DNA from: Nesterenkonia sp. Act20
GTDB taxonomy: Bacteria; Actinomycetota; Actinomycetes; Actinomycetales; Micrococcaceae
DNA length: 64,000 nucleotides
Assembly (NCBI RefSeq): GCF_019173455.1
Contig: NZ_JADPQH010000001.1
Span: 682,001-746,000, forward strand
Direction: 5' to 3'
In this document: one piece after another, positions 1 to 11,315 of the stretch
Numbering within the stretch: position 1 is the stretch's first letter
Layout: every line of letters starts with the position of its first letter
Position numbers and translations under genes: made by a program
The notes under the pieces: model-generated
What the model saw: the letters and a program-made list of their open reading frames with translations, nothing else
Database searches by the model: none
What the model was told of the DNA's origin: nothing

Positions 1-876
1 GATGCCTGCATCCCATTCGTCCAGGGTCACTCGGCGTTCCTCCACGGCCATGCCGCGGTCCTTGGCCAGCTGGATGACCGAGGCGCGGGTGATGCCCTCC
101 AGGATGGTGCCGGTGAGCTCGGGGGTGATGAGCCGGTTGTCGGCGGTCACCAGGAACACGTTCATGCCGCCGAGCTCCTCGACGGCGTTCTCGCGGGTGG
201 GATCCAGGAAGAGCACCTGGTCGCAGCCCTGGGCGGTGGCCTGCTGCTGGGCCGCCAGCGAGCCCGCATAGTTGCCGCCGGTCTTGGCCGCGCCGGTCCC
301 GCCCGGGGCTGCACGGATGTAGTCGCGGGTCACCCAGATGCGCACGGGCTTGAGCTCGCCACCGAAGTAGTTCCCGGCCGGTGAGGCGATCACCCGGTAG
401 GAGACCTCACGGGCGGCCCGGACACCGAGGAACGCCTCGGAGGCGAACATGAAGGGGCGCAGGTACAGCGCCTCGCCTTCGCCGTCGGGGACCCAGTGCT
501 TGTCCGTCTGGACGAGCTCCTCCAGGGAGGCCACGAAGAGCTCCTCGGGCAGCTCCGGCAGCGCCATGCGCTTCGCGGAGCGGTTGAGCCGCTTGGCGTT
601 CTCCAGCGGCCGGAACGTGTAGATGCCGCCGTCGGCGTGGCGGTAGGCCTTCATGCCCTCGAAGATCTCCTGGGCATAGTGCAGCACCGAGGCAGCGGGA
701 TCCAGCGCGATGGGCCCGTAGGGCTCCACCCGCGGGTTGGCCCATCCACCCTCCGCGGTCCAGTCGATCACGGCGGTGTGATCAGCGAAGCTGGTCCCGA
801 ATCCGGGGTTCGAGAGGATCTCCTCCAGTCGCGCGGCTGAGGTGGGATTCGGGTGGGCTGTGTGATCAAACTCCAT
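1..876 (-). CDS. ilvE: Branched-chain-amino-acid aminotransferase, 3' end cut by window edge
   Basis: PLP class IV aminotransferase that transfers the amino group from glutamate to the 2-oxo acids of Leu, Ile and Val, the last step of the pathway. 292 residues are present and the frame is still open at base 1; the family is about 365 residues, so roughly 70 C-terminal residues are missing. The PLP lysine lies in GAAKTGGNY (K198), and FEGMKAYR near residue 72 is typical. The ATG at 876 follows AAAGGTCACC, an acceptable ribosome site. It lies 81 nt after leuB on the same strand, in keeping with a BCAA block. The identity is secure; only the C-terminus is unseen. Confidence 0.96.
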   Translation of the reverse strand, partial: MEFDHTAHPNPTSAARLEEILSNPGFGTSFADHTAVIDWTAEGGWANPRVEPYGPIALDPAASVLHYAQEIFEGMKAYRHADGGIYTFRPLENAKRLNRSAKRMALPELPEELFVASLEELVQTDKHWVPDGEGEALYLRPFMFASEAFLGVRAAREVSYRVIASPAGNYFGGELKPVRIWVTRDYIRAAPGGTGAAKTGGNYAGSLAAQQQATAQGCDQVLFLDPTRENAVEELGGMNVFLVTADNRLITPELTGTILEGITRASVIQLAKDRGMAVEERRVTLDEWDAGI

Positions 877-930
877 GGTGACCTTTCAGATGGCGAGCGA
901 CGAGAAGCTCGCGGGCAGAGATTCGGTCCT

Positions 931-961
931 ACTCTACGAGTTCTGCGCGGTGAGCGTTCAA
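931..961 (-). promoter_or_regulatory. Candidate ilvE promoter
   Basis: On the minus strand TTGAAC (956-961, overlapping the leuB stop) is followed after 19 nt by TAGAGT (931-936). This would give a 5' leader of about 50 nt before the ilvE ATG at 876. The spacing is at the long end, so this is a weak call. A small hairpin GCGAGC/GCTCGC (893-912) lies inside this leader and could instead be a weak leuB terminator. Confidence 0.3.
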
Positions 962-2031
962 CCGCTCAGCCGCGCGACGAAGGCATCTCCGCGCTGGCTG
1001 GTGCTCAGCCCGGAAGCGCCCTCGGTGGCCCATTCGGTGAGCTGGCCCAACACCGCAGCCTCGATGCGCTCGGCGGCCTCGGACATCCCGAGGTGATCGA
1101 GCATGAGCGCTGCGGAGAGCACCGCGGCGGTGGGGTCGGCGATCTGCTGGCCGGCGATGTCCGGCGCGGAGCCGTGCACGGGTTCGAACATCGACGGCGC
1201 CGTGCCCGAGGTGTTGATGGACCCTGAGGCTGCCAGGCCGATGCCGCCGCTGATCGCCGGGGCGAGGTCGGTGAGGATGTCACCGAAGAGGTTGTCGGTG
1301 ACGATCACGTCGAAGCGCTGCGGGTTGTTGACCATGTGGATGGTGGCTGCGTCCACATGCATGTAGTCCCAGCGGACGTCGGGGAAGGATTCCGCGACGG
1401 CGGCGGTGGTCCGGGTCCAGAGGTCACCGGAGTAGGTGAGCACGTTGTTCTTGTGCACCAGGGTCAGGTGCTTGTCGCGAGCCTGGGCGCGGGTGAAGGC
1501 GTCTTCGACCACACGGCGGACGCCGTAGGCGGTGTTGACCGAGACTTCCGTGGCGATCTCCGCGGTGGTGCCGCGGCGCAGCAGTCCGCCGTTTCCGGCA
1601 TAGGGACCTTCGGTGCCCTCGCGCACCACGACGAAGTCGATCGGGTGCTCCTCATCGACTCCGCGCAGCGGTGAGGTGACGCCGGGGAACGACCGGGTGG
1701 GGCGCAGGTTCACGCAGTGATCGAGGTTGAAGCGCAGGCCAAGGAGCAGCTCGCGCTCGATGATGCCGGAGGGGACGCGCGTGTCGAGCGGGTCCGCGCC
1801 CACCGCGCCGAAGAGGATCGCGTCATGCTCGCGCAGCGCGTTGAGCGTCTCCTCGGTCAGCGTCTCCCCCGTGCTGAGCCAATGCGCAGCACCCAGGGAG
1901 TACTCGGTGTAGTTCAGCCGGGCGCTCTCCCCCACCACCGCGGCGTCGAGCACCTTGCGGGCCTCAGCGACGACCTCAGGTCCGATGCCGTCGCCACCGA
2001 TTACTGCGATTTCAAATGTGTTCTCAGCCAT
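958..2031 (-). CDS. leuB: 3-isopropylmalate dehydrogenase
   Basis: NAD-dependent oxidative decarboxylation of 3-isopropylmalate to 2-oxoisocaproate in leucine biosynthesis; cytosolic homodimer in the family. The 357-residue product has the usual length. It shows the N-terminal [20 protein letters not shown] near residues 136-146, VHKNNVL near 192, and the metal/substrate motif [11 protein letters not shown] at 245-255. The ATG at 2031 is chosen because the product starts right at the conserved N-terminus. No Shine-Dalgarno site is visible; TAGAGT sits 6 nt upstream, so the mRNA may be leaderless. ilvE follows downstream. Confidence 0.97.
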   Translation of the reverse strand: MAENTFEIAVIGGDGIGPEVVAEARKVLDAAVVGESARLNYTEYSLGAAHWLSTGETLTEETLNALREHDAILFGAVGADPLDTRVPSGIIERELLLGLRFNLDHCVNLRPTRSFPGVTSPLRGVDEEHPIDFVVVREGTEGPYAGNGGLLRRGTTAEIATEVSVNTAYGVRRVVEDAFTRAQARDKHLTLVHKNNVLTYSGDLWTRTTAAVAESFPDVRWDYMHVDAATIHMVNNPQRFDVIVTDNLFGDILTDLAPAISGGIGLAASGSINTSGTAPSMFEPVHGSAPDIAGQQIADPTAAVLSAALMLDHLGMSEAAERIEAAVLGQLTEWATEGASGLSTSQRGDAFVARLSG

Positions 2032-2037
2032 AGCGTC

Positions 2038-2043
2038 ACTCTA
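2038..2043 (-). promoter_or_regulatory. -10-like TAGAGT, 6 nt before leuB ATG
   Basis: Minus-strand TAGAGT fits the TANNNT -10 consensus and leaves 6 nt before the leuB ATG, the spacing expected if transcription starts at the A of ATG. No purine-rich ribosome site lies between. The same arrangement recurs before metG, ilvD, rpe, nrdR, lspA, yggS and the CHY gene in this window. Confidence 0.5.
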
Positions 2044-2064
2044 TGCGCTGGATCCGAGCGGCAC

Positions 2065-2086
2065 GAGAGGTTCAGTTCAGCCTCTC
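2065..2086 (-). terminator. Weak hairpin after metG
   Basis: GAGAGG and CCTCTC flank a 10-nt loop between the metG stop and the leuB promoter. The stem is only 6 bp with no T tract, so it is a weak candidate terminator. Confidence 0.3.
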
Positions 2087-2107
2087 AGCATCTGAGATCG
2101 TGAGGAC

Positions 2108-3718
2108 TCAGTCCACCTGCTCCTCATGCCGCGGGAAGATCGGCGCCGGCTTCTCGATGGGCGTGCCGGGCACGAGCTCGGTGGCAAAGGCGGCGAAGCT
2201 GCGCGGACCCGACCCCGAGGCGTTGGTGGCCCCGGCATCTCCGGTCTCGGGGACGTTCAGCGCGTCCAGCAGCTTCGAGGCAGACTCCGGCATGACCGGC
2301 TGCACGAGCAGCGCCACCTTGCGCACCACCTCGGCGGTCACGAAGAGCACCGTGTTCATCCGCGAGAGATCGGTCTTCTTGAGCTTCCAGGGCTCCTGCT
2401 CCGCGAAATAGGCGTTGGCCTCGCCGAGCGCGAACCAGGTCCGCTCCAGTGCGCGATGGAAGTCCTGCATCTCGTAGGCGGTCCGGCTGATCTCAAGCAG
2501 CTCCTCGGCCTGGGCGAGGATCCGGCGGTCGGCGGCCGTGCGCTCCCCCGGCTGGGGAATCATGCCTTCGCAGTTCTTCACGATCATCGACAGGGAACGC
2601 TGCGCGAGGTTTCCGAGGTTGTTCGCCAGGTCGGAGTTCTTGCGTCCGACGACGGCCTCATGGGTGTACGAGCCGTCCTGTCCGAAGGGGAACTCGCGCA
2701 GCAGGAAGAACCGCACCGGGTCCAGGCCGTATTCGGCCACCCAGTCGGCAGGGGCGACCACGTTGCCCACCGACTTGGACATCTTCTCGCCGGCGTTGTG
2801 CAGGAAGCCGTGGATCATCACCCGGTGAGGCAGCGGCAGGCCGGCGCTCATCAGGAAGGCCGGCCAGAAGATGCAGTGGAAGCGGGAGATGTCCTTGCCG
2901 ATCACGTGGACATCCGCCGGCCAGAACCTGCGGAAGCTCTCCGACTCGGTGTCGGGGAAGCCGACCCCGGTGATGTAGTTCGTGAGCGCGTCCACCCAGA
3001 CGTACATCACGTGATCGAGATCGGTCTCCGGGGCGGTGAGGTCCTTCGGCACCGGGACGCCCCAGTCGAAGGTGGTCCGGGAGATGGAGAGGTCATCGAG
3101 ACCCGACTCGACGAAGCGGATCACCTCGTTGAAGCGGCTCCGCGGCCCGCCGAAGTCGGGGTTGGCGGCGAAGAAGTCCAGCAGCGGCTGCTGGTACTTG
3201 GAGAGCCGGAAGAAGTAAGACTCCTCCTCCGTCCAGGTCACCGGAGTTCCTGTTTCGGTGGCGTAGCGTTCGCCATCCGCGCGGACCTCGGTCTCGTCGG
3301 CGGTGAAGAAACGCTCATCGCGCACCGAGTACCAGCCGGCGTACTTGTCCAGGTAGATGTCCCCAGCCTCGACCATGCGCCGCCAGATGGCGGTGGAGGC
3401 GGCATAGTGGTCCTCATCCGTGGTGCGGATGAATCGGTCGTAGGAGATCCCCAGGACCTCGTCATCCACCCGCTTGAACTCGGCCGAGTTGCGGGTCGCG
3501 AGCTCTCGGGGAGCGATCCCCTCCTTCTCCGCGGACTGCTGCATCTTCTGCCCGTGCTCGTCGGTGCCGGTGAGGAAGTACGTGTCGTATCCGTCGAGAC
3601 GCTTGAAGCGTGCCATCGCGTCTGAGGCGATGTACTCATAGGCGTGCCCGATGTGGGGGGTCCCGTTCGGGTACGAGATCGCAGTGGTGATGTAGTACGA
3701 GGGCTGGGAAGAAGTCAC
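2108..3718 (-). CDS. metG: Methionyl-tRNA synthetase
   Basis: Class Ia synthetase that charges tRNA-Met; cytosolic. The 536 residues carry the HIGH-type motif PHIGH (21-25) and the KMSKS loop (312-316). The connective insert around residues 128-160 has no CxxC zinc knuckle, as in mycobacterial-type MetRS, and there is no C-terminal EMAP-like domain. The GTG at 3718 is used; TAAATT lies 6 nt upstream with no ribosome site, so a leaderless mRNA is likely. It sits between serA and leuB and is probably transcribed alone because a strong hairpin separates it from serA. Confidence 0.97.
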   Translation of the reverse strand: MTSSQPSYYITTAISYPNGTPHIGHAYEYIASDAMARFKRLDGYDTYFLTGTDEHGQKMQQSAEKEGIAPRELATRNSAEFKRVDDEVLGISYDRFIRTTDEDHYAASTAIWRRMVEAGDIYLDKYAGWYSVRDERFFTADETEVRADGERYATETGTPVTWTEEESYFFRLSKYQQPLLDFFAANPDFGGPRSRFNEVIRFVESGLDDLSISRTTFDWGVPVPKDLTAPETDLDHVMYVWVDALTNYITGVGFPDTESESFRRFWPADVHVIGKDISRFHCIFWPAFLMSAGLPLPHRVMIHGFLHNAGEKMSKSVGNVVAPADWVAEYGLDPVRFFLLREFPFGQDGSYTHEAVVGRKNSDLANNLGNLAQRSLSMIVKNCEGMIPQPGERTAADRRILAQAEELLEISRTAYEMQDFHRALERTWFALGEANAYFAEQEPWKLKKTDLSRMNTVLFVTAEVVRKVALLVQPVMPESASKLLDALNVPETGDAGATNASGSGPRSFAAFATELVPGTPIEKPAPIFPRHEEQVD

Positions 3719-3724
3719 CTTAGG

Positions 3725-3730
3725 AATTTA
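3725..3730 (-). promoter_or_regulatory. -10-like TAAATT, 6 nt before metG GTG
   Basis: Minus-strand TAAATT followed by the 6-nt spacer CCTAAG and the GTG start. This is the leaderless geometry seen before several other genes here. The AT-rich hexamer stands out in very GC-rich surroundings. Confidence 0.5.
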
Positions 3731-3735
3731 CCTCA

Positions 3736-3765
3736 CGCGGTTCCGGGCTGCCGAGCCCGGTCGCG
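3736..3765 (-). terminator. Terminator hairpin after serA
   Basis: CCGGGCT, a 4-nt loop and AGCCCGG form a perfect 7-bp stem (3743-3760), extended outward by CGCG/CGCG after a small internal loop. It lies between the serA stop and the metG promoter. There is no T tract, as is common in high-GC actinobacteria. Confidence 0.6.
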
Positions 3766-3792
3766 GGATCACGCCGGGACGCGCAGCTGGTC

Positions 3793-5388
3793 TCAGTCCT
3801 CAAGATTGACCTCAGCGGCCATATTCGCCTCGACCTCGGCGCAGATCGCATCGAGCACCCCGGCGGGCAGGGCGGCGTCGATGGCCAGCACTGCCAGGGC
3901 GCGGCCCGCCTTGGTGTTCTGCGAGACCTGCATCCCGGCGATGTTGACCTGGTGCTCACCCAGGATCCGACCCAGTGCGCCGACGACTCCGGGACGGTCG
4001 GCGTACTCCAGCACGACCAGGTGTTCGGTGAGCGCGATCTCGAGGTCGTAGCCGTTGATGCCGACGATCTTCTGGATCTGCTTGGGCCCGGTGAGGGTGC
4101 CGCGGACCTCGAGGTTGGTGCCGGAGCTGGTGGCGCCGCGCACGGTGAGCGCGTTGCGGTAGTCCTCCACCTCGGTGGTGGTGGTCAGTCGGGTGGAGAT
4201 GCCGCGCTGCTCGGCCAGCACCGGGGCGTTGACATAGGAGACCTGCTCGGAGACGACATCGGTGAACAGGCCCTTGAGCGCCGCGAGCTGCAGCGCGGAG
4301 ACGTTGAGCTCGGCGATCTCGCCGGCGGCCTCGGTCTCGATGTCCGTGAAGGCGTCGGTTGCCAGGGCGTTGAGCACGCGGCCGAGCTTCTCGATCAGCG
4401 GGATGCCCGGGCGCACGAGCTCATCGATGGCCCCGCCGGCGACGTTGACCGCGTCGGGGACCAGCTCGCCGGCCAGCGCCAGGCGCACCGACTTCGCCAC
4501 CGAGACGCCTGCCTTCTCCTGGGCCTCGGCGGTGGAGGCACCCAGATGCGGGGTGACCACCACGTTCTCGCGGGTGAAGAAGGGGAGATCGGTGGAGGGC
4601 TCTGCGGCGAAGACATCGACGGCGGCCCCGCCGATGCGGCCCTCGGCCAGGGCCTTCTCCAGGTCAGCCTCGTCGATGAGTCCGCCGCGAGCGACGTTGA
4701 CCACGAACGCGGTGTCCTTCATCTTGGCGAAGGCCTCGGTGTTGAGCATGCCGAGGGTCTCTGGGGTCTTGGGCATGTGGATGGTGATCACGTCGGACTT
4801 CGCGTAGAGCTCGTCGAGGCCGACCAGCTGGGCGCCGAGCTGATGCGCCCGGGCCGAGGTGACGTAGGGGTCATAGGCGATGATGTCCATGTCGAAGGCC
4901 TTCATCCGCTCGGCCACGAGTCCGCCGATGCGGCCCAGACCGATCACGCCGAGAGTCTTCTCTGCGAGCTCCACTCCGGAGTACTTCGAGCGCTTCCAGG
5001 CGCCATCGCGCAGCGCCTGGTGTGCTGGGGAGATATGCCGCGCCAGGCCCAGGATGTGCGCGCAGGTGAGCTCTGCGGCGGAGGTGATGTTCGACGTCGG
5101 AGCGTTGACCACCATCACGCCGGCCGCGGTGGCGGCCTTGATGTCGACGTTGTCCAGACCCACGCCGGCCCGGGCGACGACCTTCAGCGCCTTGGCGTGG
5201 GAGAGCGCCTCGGCGTCGACCTGGGTGGCGGAGCGCACCATCAGCGCGTCCGCGTCGGCGAGATCAGCGAAGAGCCGCTCCCGGTCGGTGCCGTCGGACT
5301 GACGGATCTCGAAATCCGGACCGAGGGCCTCGACGGTGGCAGGTGAGAGTTCCTCGGCAAGTACGACGACGGGGCGGTGAGTGCTCAT
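3793..5388 (-). CDS. serA: D-3-phosphoglycerate dehydrogenase
   Basis: Oxidises 3-phosphoglycerate to 3-phosphohydroxypyruvate, the committed step of serine synthesis. At 531 residues it is the long (type I, mycobacterial) form: NAD-binding catalytic part with GLGRIG at 150-155 and the catalytic His in TPHLGAS near 283, an intervening allosteric substrate-binding domain, and a C-terminal ACT domain from about residue 455 that senses serine in the family. The ATG at 5388 follows AGGACACC. A terminator-like hairpin lies at each end, so it is probably its own transcription unit between ilvC and metG. Confidence 0.97.
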   Translation of the reverse strand: MSTHRPVVVLAEELSPATVEALGPDFEIRQSDGTDRERLFADLADADALMVRSATQVDAEALSHAKALKVVARAGVGLDNVDIKAATAAGVMVVNAPTSNITSAAELTCAHILGLARHISPAHQALRDGAWKRSKYSGVELAEKTLGVIGLGRIGGLVAERMKAFDMDIIAYDPYVTSARAHQLGAQLVGLDELYAKSDVITIHMPKTPETLGMLNTEAFAKMKDTAFVVNVARGGLIDEADLEKALAEGRIGGAAVDVFAAEPSTDLPFFTRENVVVTPHLGASTAEAQEKAGVSVAKSVRLALAGELVPDAVNVAGGAIDELVRPGIPLIEKLGRVLNALATDAFTDIETEAAGEIAELNVSALQLAALKGLFTDVVSEQVSYVNAPVLAEQRGISTRLTTTTEVEDYRNALTVRGATSSGTNLEVRGTLTGPKQIQKIVGINGYDLEIALTEHLVVLEYADRPGVVGALGRILGEHQVNIAGMQVSQNTKAGRALAVLAIDAALPAGVLDAICAEVEANMAAEVNLED

Positions 5389-5456
5389 GGTGTCCTGTTC
5401 ATGGTCTGGCGCGGCTTGGGGGCAGCGGCTCTATGCGTTGATCGGTGCACGCGAAG

Positions 5457-5499
5457 ACGGTGAGCGGGGCGGGCCGCGATGGCCCACCCCGCTCACCGT
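5457..5499 (-). terminator. Terminator of the ilvBNC operon
   Basis: Two 19-nt arms (5457-5475 and 5481-5499) separated by GCGAT pair at 18 positions, and the remaining position is a U-G wobble only in the minus-strand RNA, which points to termination of transcripts coming from ilvC. It starts 7 nt after the ilvC stop codon. Confidence 0.75.
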
Positions 5500-5505
5500 A
5501 GTGAC

Positions 5506-6543
<1,038 letters not shown>

Positions 6544-6591
6544 TCAAGTTGGAAATGGGTGGTTGTCAGGTCAGTGTTCTTCACGCCATGT

Positions 6592-7125
6592 TCAGCGCAG
6601 GGCTCTGTCCGTCATGGACTTCGCGCCGCGGGAGATCCCGAGCGTGCCGGATCGCACGATCTCACGGACCCCGAAGGGCTCCAGGACGTCCAGAAGGGCG
6701 TTGAGCTTGTCAGGCGCGCCGGTGGCCTCAACGGTGAGTGAGTCCACGGAGACGTCCACGATCTTGGCGCGGAAGAGCTCGACGGCCTGGGTGACCTGCA
6801 GACGGGTGGGCGAGTCAGCCTTGACCTTGATCAGCAGGTGTTCGCGCTGGACCGAGTTCTCCGGTGCCAGCTCGATGATCTTGATGACATTGATCAGCTT
6901 GTTCAGCTGTTTCGTGATCTGCTCCAGCAGCACCGAGTCGGCGTGCACCACGATGGTGATCCGGCTCAGTCCGGGCAGCTCGGAGGGGCCCACAGCCAGC
7001 GAGTGGATGTTGAACGCGCGGCGGGCGAAGAGTCCGGAGACCTTGGTCAGCACGCCGGGGACGTCCTCGACCAGCACCGAGAGCGTGCGTGGCTGGGCGG
7101 CTGAGGCGATGTCAGTGGTGGCCAT
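6592..7125 (-). CDS. ilvN: Acetolactate synthase small (regulatory) subunit
   Basis: Regulatory partner of IlvB that confers valine feedback control in the family. The 177 residues contain an N-terminal ACT domain (about 14-85, LSVLVEDVPGVLTKVSGLFARR) followed by the ALS_ss C-terminal domain. ATG at 7125 lies 3 nt after the ilvB stop, so translation is probably coupled. The gap of 60 nt to ilvC carries the ilvC ribosome site. Confidence 0.97.
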   Translation of the reverse strand: MATTDIASAAQPRTLSVLVEDVPGVLTKVSGLFARRAFNIHSLAVGPSELPGLSRITIVVHADSVLLEQITKQLNKLINVIKIIELAPENSVQREHLLIKVKADSPTRLQVTQAVELFRAKIVDVSVDSLTVEATGAPDKLNALLDVLEPFGVREIVRSGTLGISRGAKSMTDRALR

Positions 7126-7128
7126 GCT

Positions 7129-9006
7129 CTACTCCTCCTCGTCCCATTCCGGGGTCAGGTTGTGTGCGAACTGGATGTCGCTGTTGGAGACCCCGGCGGG
7201 GACCATCGGCCACACCATGGAATCACGGGAGACCACGAAGTCCACGACCACGGGACGGTCATTGATGGACATGGCCTCGGCGATCACGGCGTCGATGTCC
7301 TCCGGCTTGTCACAGCGCAGCCCCGCGCAGCCATAGGCCTCGGCAAGCTTGAGGAAGTCCGGGATGCGGACGACCTCTCCCCCGGCGGCGGTCTGCGAGG
7401 TGTTCAGGTGGGTGTTGGAGTAGCGCGATTCGTAGAACAGGGTCTGCCACTGGCGCACCATGCCCAGCGAGGAGTTGTTGATGATCGCGACCTTGATCGG
7501 GATCTTATTGATCGCGCAGGTGGCGAGCTCCTGATTGGTCATCTGGAAGCAGCCGTCACCGTCGATGGCCCAGACCACCCGGTCCGGATTGCCGACCTGG
7601 GCACCCATGGCGGCGGGCACGGCGTAGCCCATGGTGCCCAGCCCGCCGGAGTTCAGCCACTGTCGGGGACGCTCGTACTTCACGAACTGCGAGGACCACA
7701 TCTGGTGCTGTCCGACCCCGGCCACGTAGACGGCCTCGGAACCGGCGGCCTGATTGATCTTCTCGATGACCTGCTGCGGAGCGATCTGCCCGTCCTCGGG
7801 GGCGGTGTAGCCCAGCGGGTAGGTCTTGCGGAAGTGGTTCAGCTGCTTCCACCAGGCAGTGAGATCGGTGCGGCCGTGCTTGGCGACCAGAGCATCGAAG
7901 GCAGTGGTCAGCTCGGGCACGATCTCCTTGAGCGAGCCGACGATCGGCACATCGGCTGCGCGGTTCTTCGAGATCTCCGCCGGGTCGATGTCGGCGTGGA
8001 TGACCTTTGCATCCGGGGCGAAGCTCTCCAGCTGACCGGTGACCCGGTCATCGAAGCGCGCTCCCAGGGTGATCAGCAGGTCGGAGCGCTGCAGGGCGGC
8101 GACGGCGGAGACCGTGCCGTGCATGCCCGGCATGCCGAGGTTCTGCTGGTGCGAGTCCGGGAAGGCGCCGCGGGCCATCAGCGTGTTGACCACCGGCGCC
8201 CCGACCGTCTCCGCCAGCGCGTGGAACTCCGCGGAGGCGTCGGCCTTGATCATGCCGCCGCCGATGTAGAACACCGGCCGGGAGGCGCCCTGGATGAGCT
8301 TCGCCGCCTCGCGGATCTGCTTGGAGTGGCCGCGGGTGACCGGGCGGTACCCGTTGAGCTCGATCTTCGGAGGCCAGGAGAAGGTGGTCTGCGCCGCCTG
8401 TGCGGATTTGGTGATGTCCACCAGCACCGGGCCGGGGCGGCCTGAGGATGCCAGGTGGAAGGCCTCGGCCATCACACGGGGAATCTGGTCGGCGTCGGTG
8501 ACGAGGTAGGAATGCTTGGTGATCGGTGTGGAGATTCCGACGATGTCGGCTTCCTGGAAGGCGTCGGTGCCGATGACGGAGGCGTTGACCTGTCCGGTGA
8601 TCGCCACCATGGGGACCGAGTCCATGTGGGCATCGGCCAGCGGGGTCACCAGGTTCGTGGCACCGGGGCCGGAGGTGGCGAAGCAGACGCCCACCTGACC
8701 GGTGACCATGGCGTATCCCTGAGCCGCGTGTCCGCCGCCCTGCTCGTGGCGCACCAAGATGTGGTTGATCTGTTCGGAGTCCATCAGCGGGTCATAGGTG
8801 GGCAGGATCGCGCCCCCGGGGATGCCGAAGACGTCTGTCACACCCAGCTCTTCGAGGCTGCGAATGATCGACTGGGAGCCCGTGACCGCTACCGGCTCCA
8901 CCGTGCGGCCGGGGCCGTAGAGTCGCTGATCGGCGGAGGTCCCAGCGGCGCTGCTGGTTGCTTTCGAGCTCAGCAGCGCTGGGCTCGTGGCTGTCAGATT
9001 GCTCAT
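7129..9006 (-). CDS. ilvB: Acetolactate synthase large (catalytic) subunit
   Basis: ThDP/FAD enzyme that condenses two pyruvates, or pyruvate with 2-oxobutyrate, in the first common step of BCAA synthesis. With the ATG at 9006 the product is 625 residues. The catalytic Glu of RHEQGG is near residue 88, and the ThDP motif [11 protein letters not shown]...NNSSLG spans about 480-510. The reading frame stays open to 9216, but GAGGAAAAG just upstream of 9006 is a strong ribosome site, and the extra 70 codons would run through an attenuator hairpin. It heads ilvB-ilvN-ilvC and has a leader peptide upstream. Confidence 0.96.
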   Translation of the reverse strand: MSNLTATSPALLSSKATSSAAGTSADQRLYGPGRTVEPVAVTGSQSIIRSLEELGVTDVFGIPGGAILPTYDPLMDSEQINHILVRHEQGGGHAAQGYAMVTGQVGVCFATSGPGATNLVTPLADAHMDSVPMVAITGQVNASVIGTDAFQEADIVGISTPITKHSYLVTDADQIPRVMAEAFHLASSGRPGPVLVDITKSAQAAQTTFSWPPKIELNGYRPVTRGHSKQIREAAKLIQGASRPVFYIGGGMIKADASAEFHALAETVGAPVVNTLMARGAFPDSHQQNLGMPGMHGTVSAVAALQRSDLLITLGARFDDRVTGQLESFAPDAKVIHADIDPAEISKNRAADVPIVGSLKEIVPELTTAFDALVAKHGRTDLTAWWKQLNHFRKTYPLGYTAPEDGQIAPQQVIEKINQAAGSEAVYVAGVGQHQMWSSQFVKYERPRQWLNSGGLGTMGYAVPAAMGAQVGNPDRVVWAIDGDGCFQMTNQELATCAINKIPIKVAIINNSSLGMVRQWQTLFYESRYSNTHLNTSQTAAGGEVVRIPDFLKLAEAYGCAGLRCDKPEDIDAVIAEAMSINDRPVVVDFVVSRDSMVWPMVPAGVSNSDIQFAHNLTPEWDEEE

Positions 9007-9080
9007 CTTTTCCTCAGTCTCTGGTTCCCGAATTGCTGGTCCAAGAAGTCTCTGGTCCGTGGAGAATCCACTCCGGTCAA

Positions 9081-9126
9081 GAGAAAACCCCGGCTGATAA
9101 GCCTCTGTGGGGCTCTCTGCCGGGGT
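9081..9126 (-). terminator. Attenuator hairpin of ilvB
   Basis: On the minus strand ACCCCGGC (9119-9126) pairs perfectly with GCCGGGGT (9087-9094), and an inner AGCC/GGCT pair extends the fold. TTTTCTCTT follows directly, so this is a classic intrinsic terminator between the leader peptide and ilvB. The sequence GCCGGGG also occurs inside the leader peptide (9220-9226). It could pair with the same CCCCGGC arm and form an antiterminator. This is the layout of ribosome-mediated attenuation. Confidence 0.8.
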
Positions 9127-9198
9127 GAGCGTCTGCGTCAGCTCCAGTTCAACCGTTCGGCGGCCCCGTGCGAGGCTCTCGAGCGGCCGAGCTGGGGT

Positions 9199-9216
9199 GT
9201 GTGGATCACTCCACAC
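9199..9216 (-). promoter_or_regulatory. Hairpin over the leader-peptide stop codon
   Basis: A 7-bp stem (GTGTGGA/TCCACAC) with a 4-nt loop encloses the leader stop codon TGA at 9206-9208. It may act as a pause or 1:2 structure in the ilvB attenuator; that role is inferred from position only. Confidence 0.4.
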
Positions 9217-9262
9217 TTCCCCCGGCGGCGGTTACGGGTACTACCGCTAGTAGTTGACGCAT
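9206..9262 (-). CDS. ilvB leader peptide (18 aa)
   Basis: The short frame reads [18 protein letters not shown] and ends in TGA. It has two adjacent Leu codons and three Val codons in a row of seven, and all five are the AT-ended triplets CTA and GTA, which are rare in neighbouring genes. That is the signature of a leader whose ribosome stalls when charged Leu/Val tRNA is short. It is followed by a terminator with a T run 80 nt later, then ilvB. The ATG at 9262 lies 7 nt after a -10-like hexamer with a perfect TTGACA box 17 nt further up, so it may be leaderless. An in-frame ATG at 9271 would give 21 residues. Confidence 0.8.
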   Translation of the reverse strand: MRQLLAVVPVTAAGGSVE

Positions 9263-9269
9263 GGCGTCC

Positions 9270-9298
9270 ATGCTTCCGCGGGCTGTGATCCGTGTCAA
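9270..9298 (-). promoter_or_regulatory. Promoter of the ilvB leader
   Basis: TTGACA (9293-9298) matches the -35 consensus at all six positions. It is followed after exactly 17 nt by AAGCAT (9270-9275), a weak -10. The spacer to the leader ATG at 9262 is 7 nt. It lies downstream of the ilvD terminator, so ilvBNC appears to be transcribed independently of ilvD. Confidence 0.55.
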
Positions 9299-9338
9299 CA
9301 TCCCACATGCCCGTCTCACATGGTGGAAGACCTCGGTG

Positions 9339-9372
9339 CGGTGCGGCGGCCCGACAGTGGGCCGCCGCACCG
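9339..9372 (-). terminator. Terminator of ilvD
   Basis: GTGCGGCGGCCC (9341-9352) and GGGCCGCCGCAC (9359-9370) form a perfect 12-bp stem with a 6-nt loop, extended by two more pairs. It begins 11 nt after the ilvD stop. No T tract follows. Confidence 0.75.
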
Positions 9373-9382
9373 TGGCCGCGGT

Positions 9383-11158
<1,776 letters not shown>

Positions 11159-11165
11159 GTTCTGA

Positions 11166-11171
11166 ATTCTA
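11166..11171 (-). promoter_or_regulatory. -10-like TAGAAT, 7 nt before ilvD ATG
   Basis: Minus-strand TAGAAT matches TATAAT at five of six positions and is followed by TCAGAAC and the ilvD ATG. The start of transcription would fall at or next to the start codon. No convincing -35 box was found. Confidence 0.55.
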
Positions 11172-11302
11172 TGCCTGAGAAGGTGTCCCAGCGCACCCGC
11201 ATCGCCACTCGTCTCACCATGCAGAATTCCACTGGCGTGCAGGGATGCAGTGGCCCGACCTGCGGGGTGGGCTCAGCGCGAGGGGTGCGTCGGGGGGTCG
11301 GA

Positions 11303-11308
11303 TAGCCT
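11303..11308 (+). promoter_or_regulatory. -10-like TAGCCT, 7 nt before the CHY gene
   Basis: TAGCCT is followed by a 7-nt spacer and the ATG at 11316, again the leaderless geometry. The spacer contains AGGG, but it is too close to the ATG for a normal ribosome site. Confidence 0.4.
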
Positions 11309-11315
11309 CAGGGTC

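Noticed and set aside
9007-9216. Upstream extension of ilvB by 70 codons
   Set aside because: It would translate through the attenuator hairpin, and a strong ribosome site favours the ATG at 9006.
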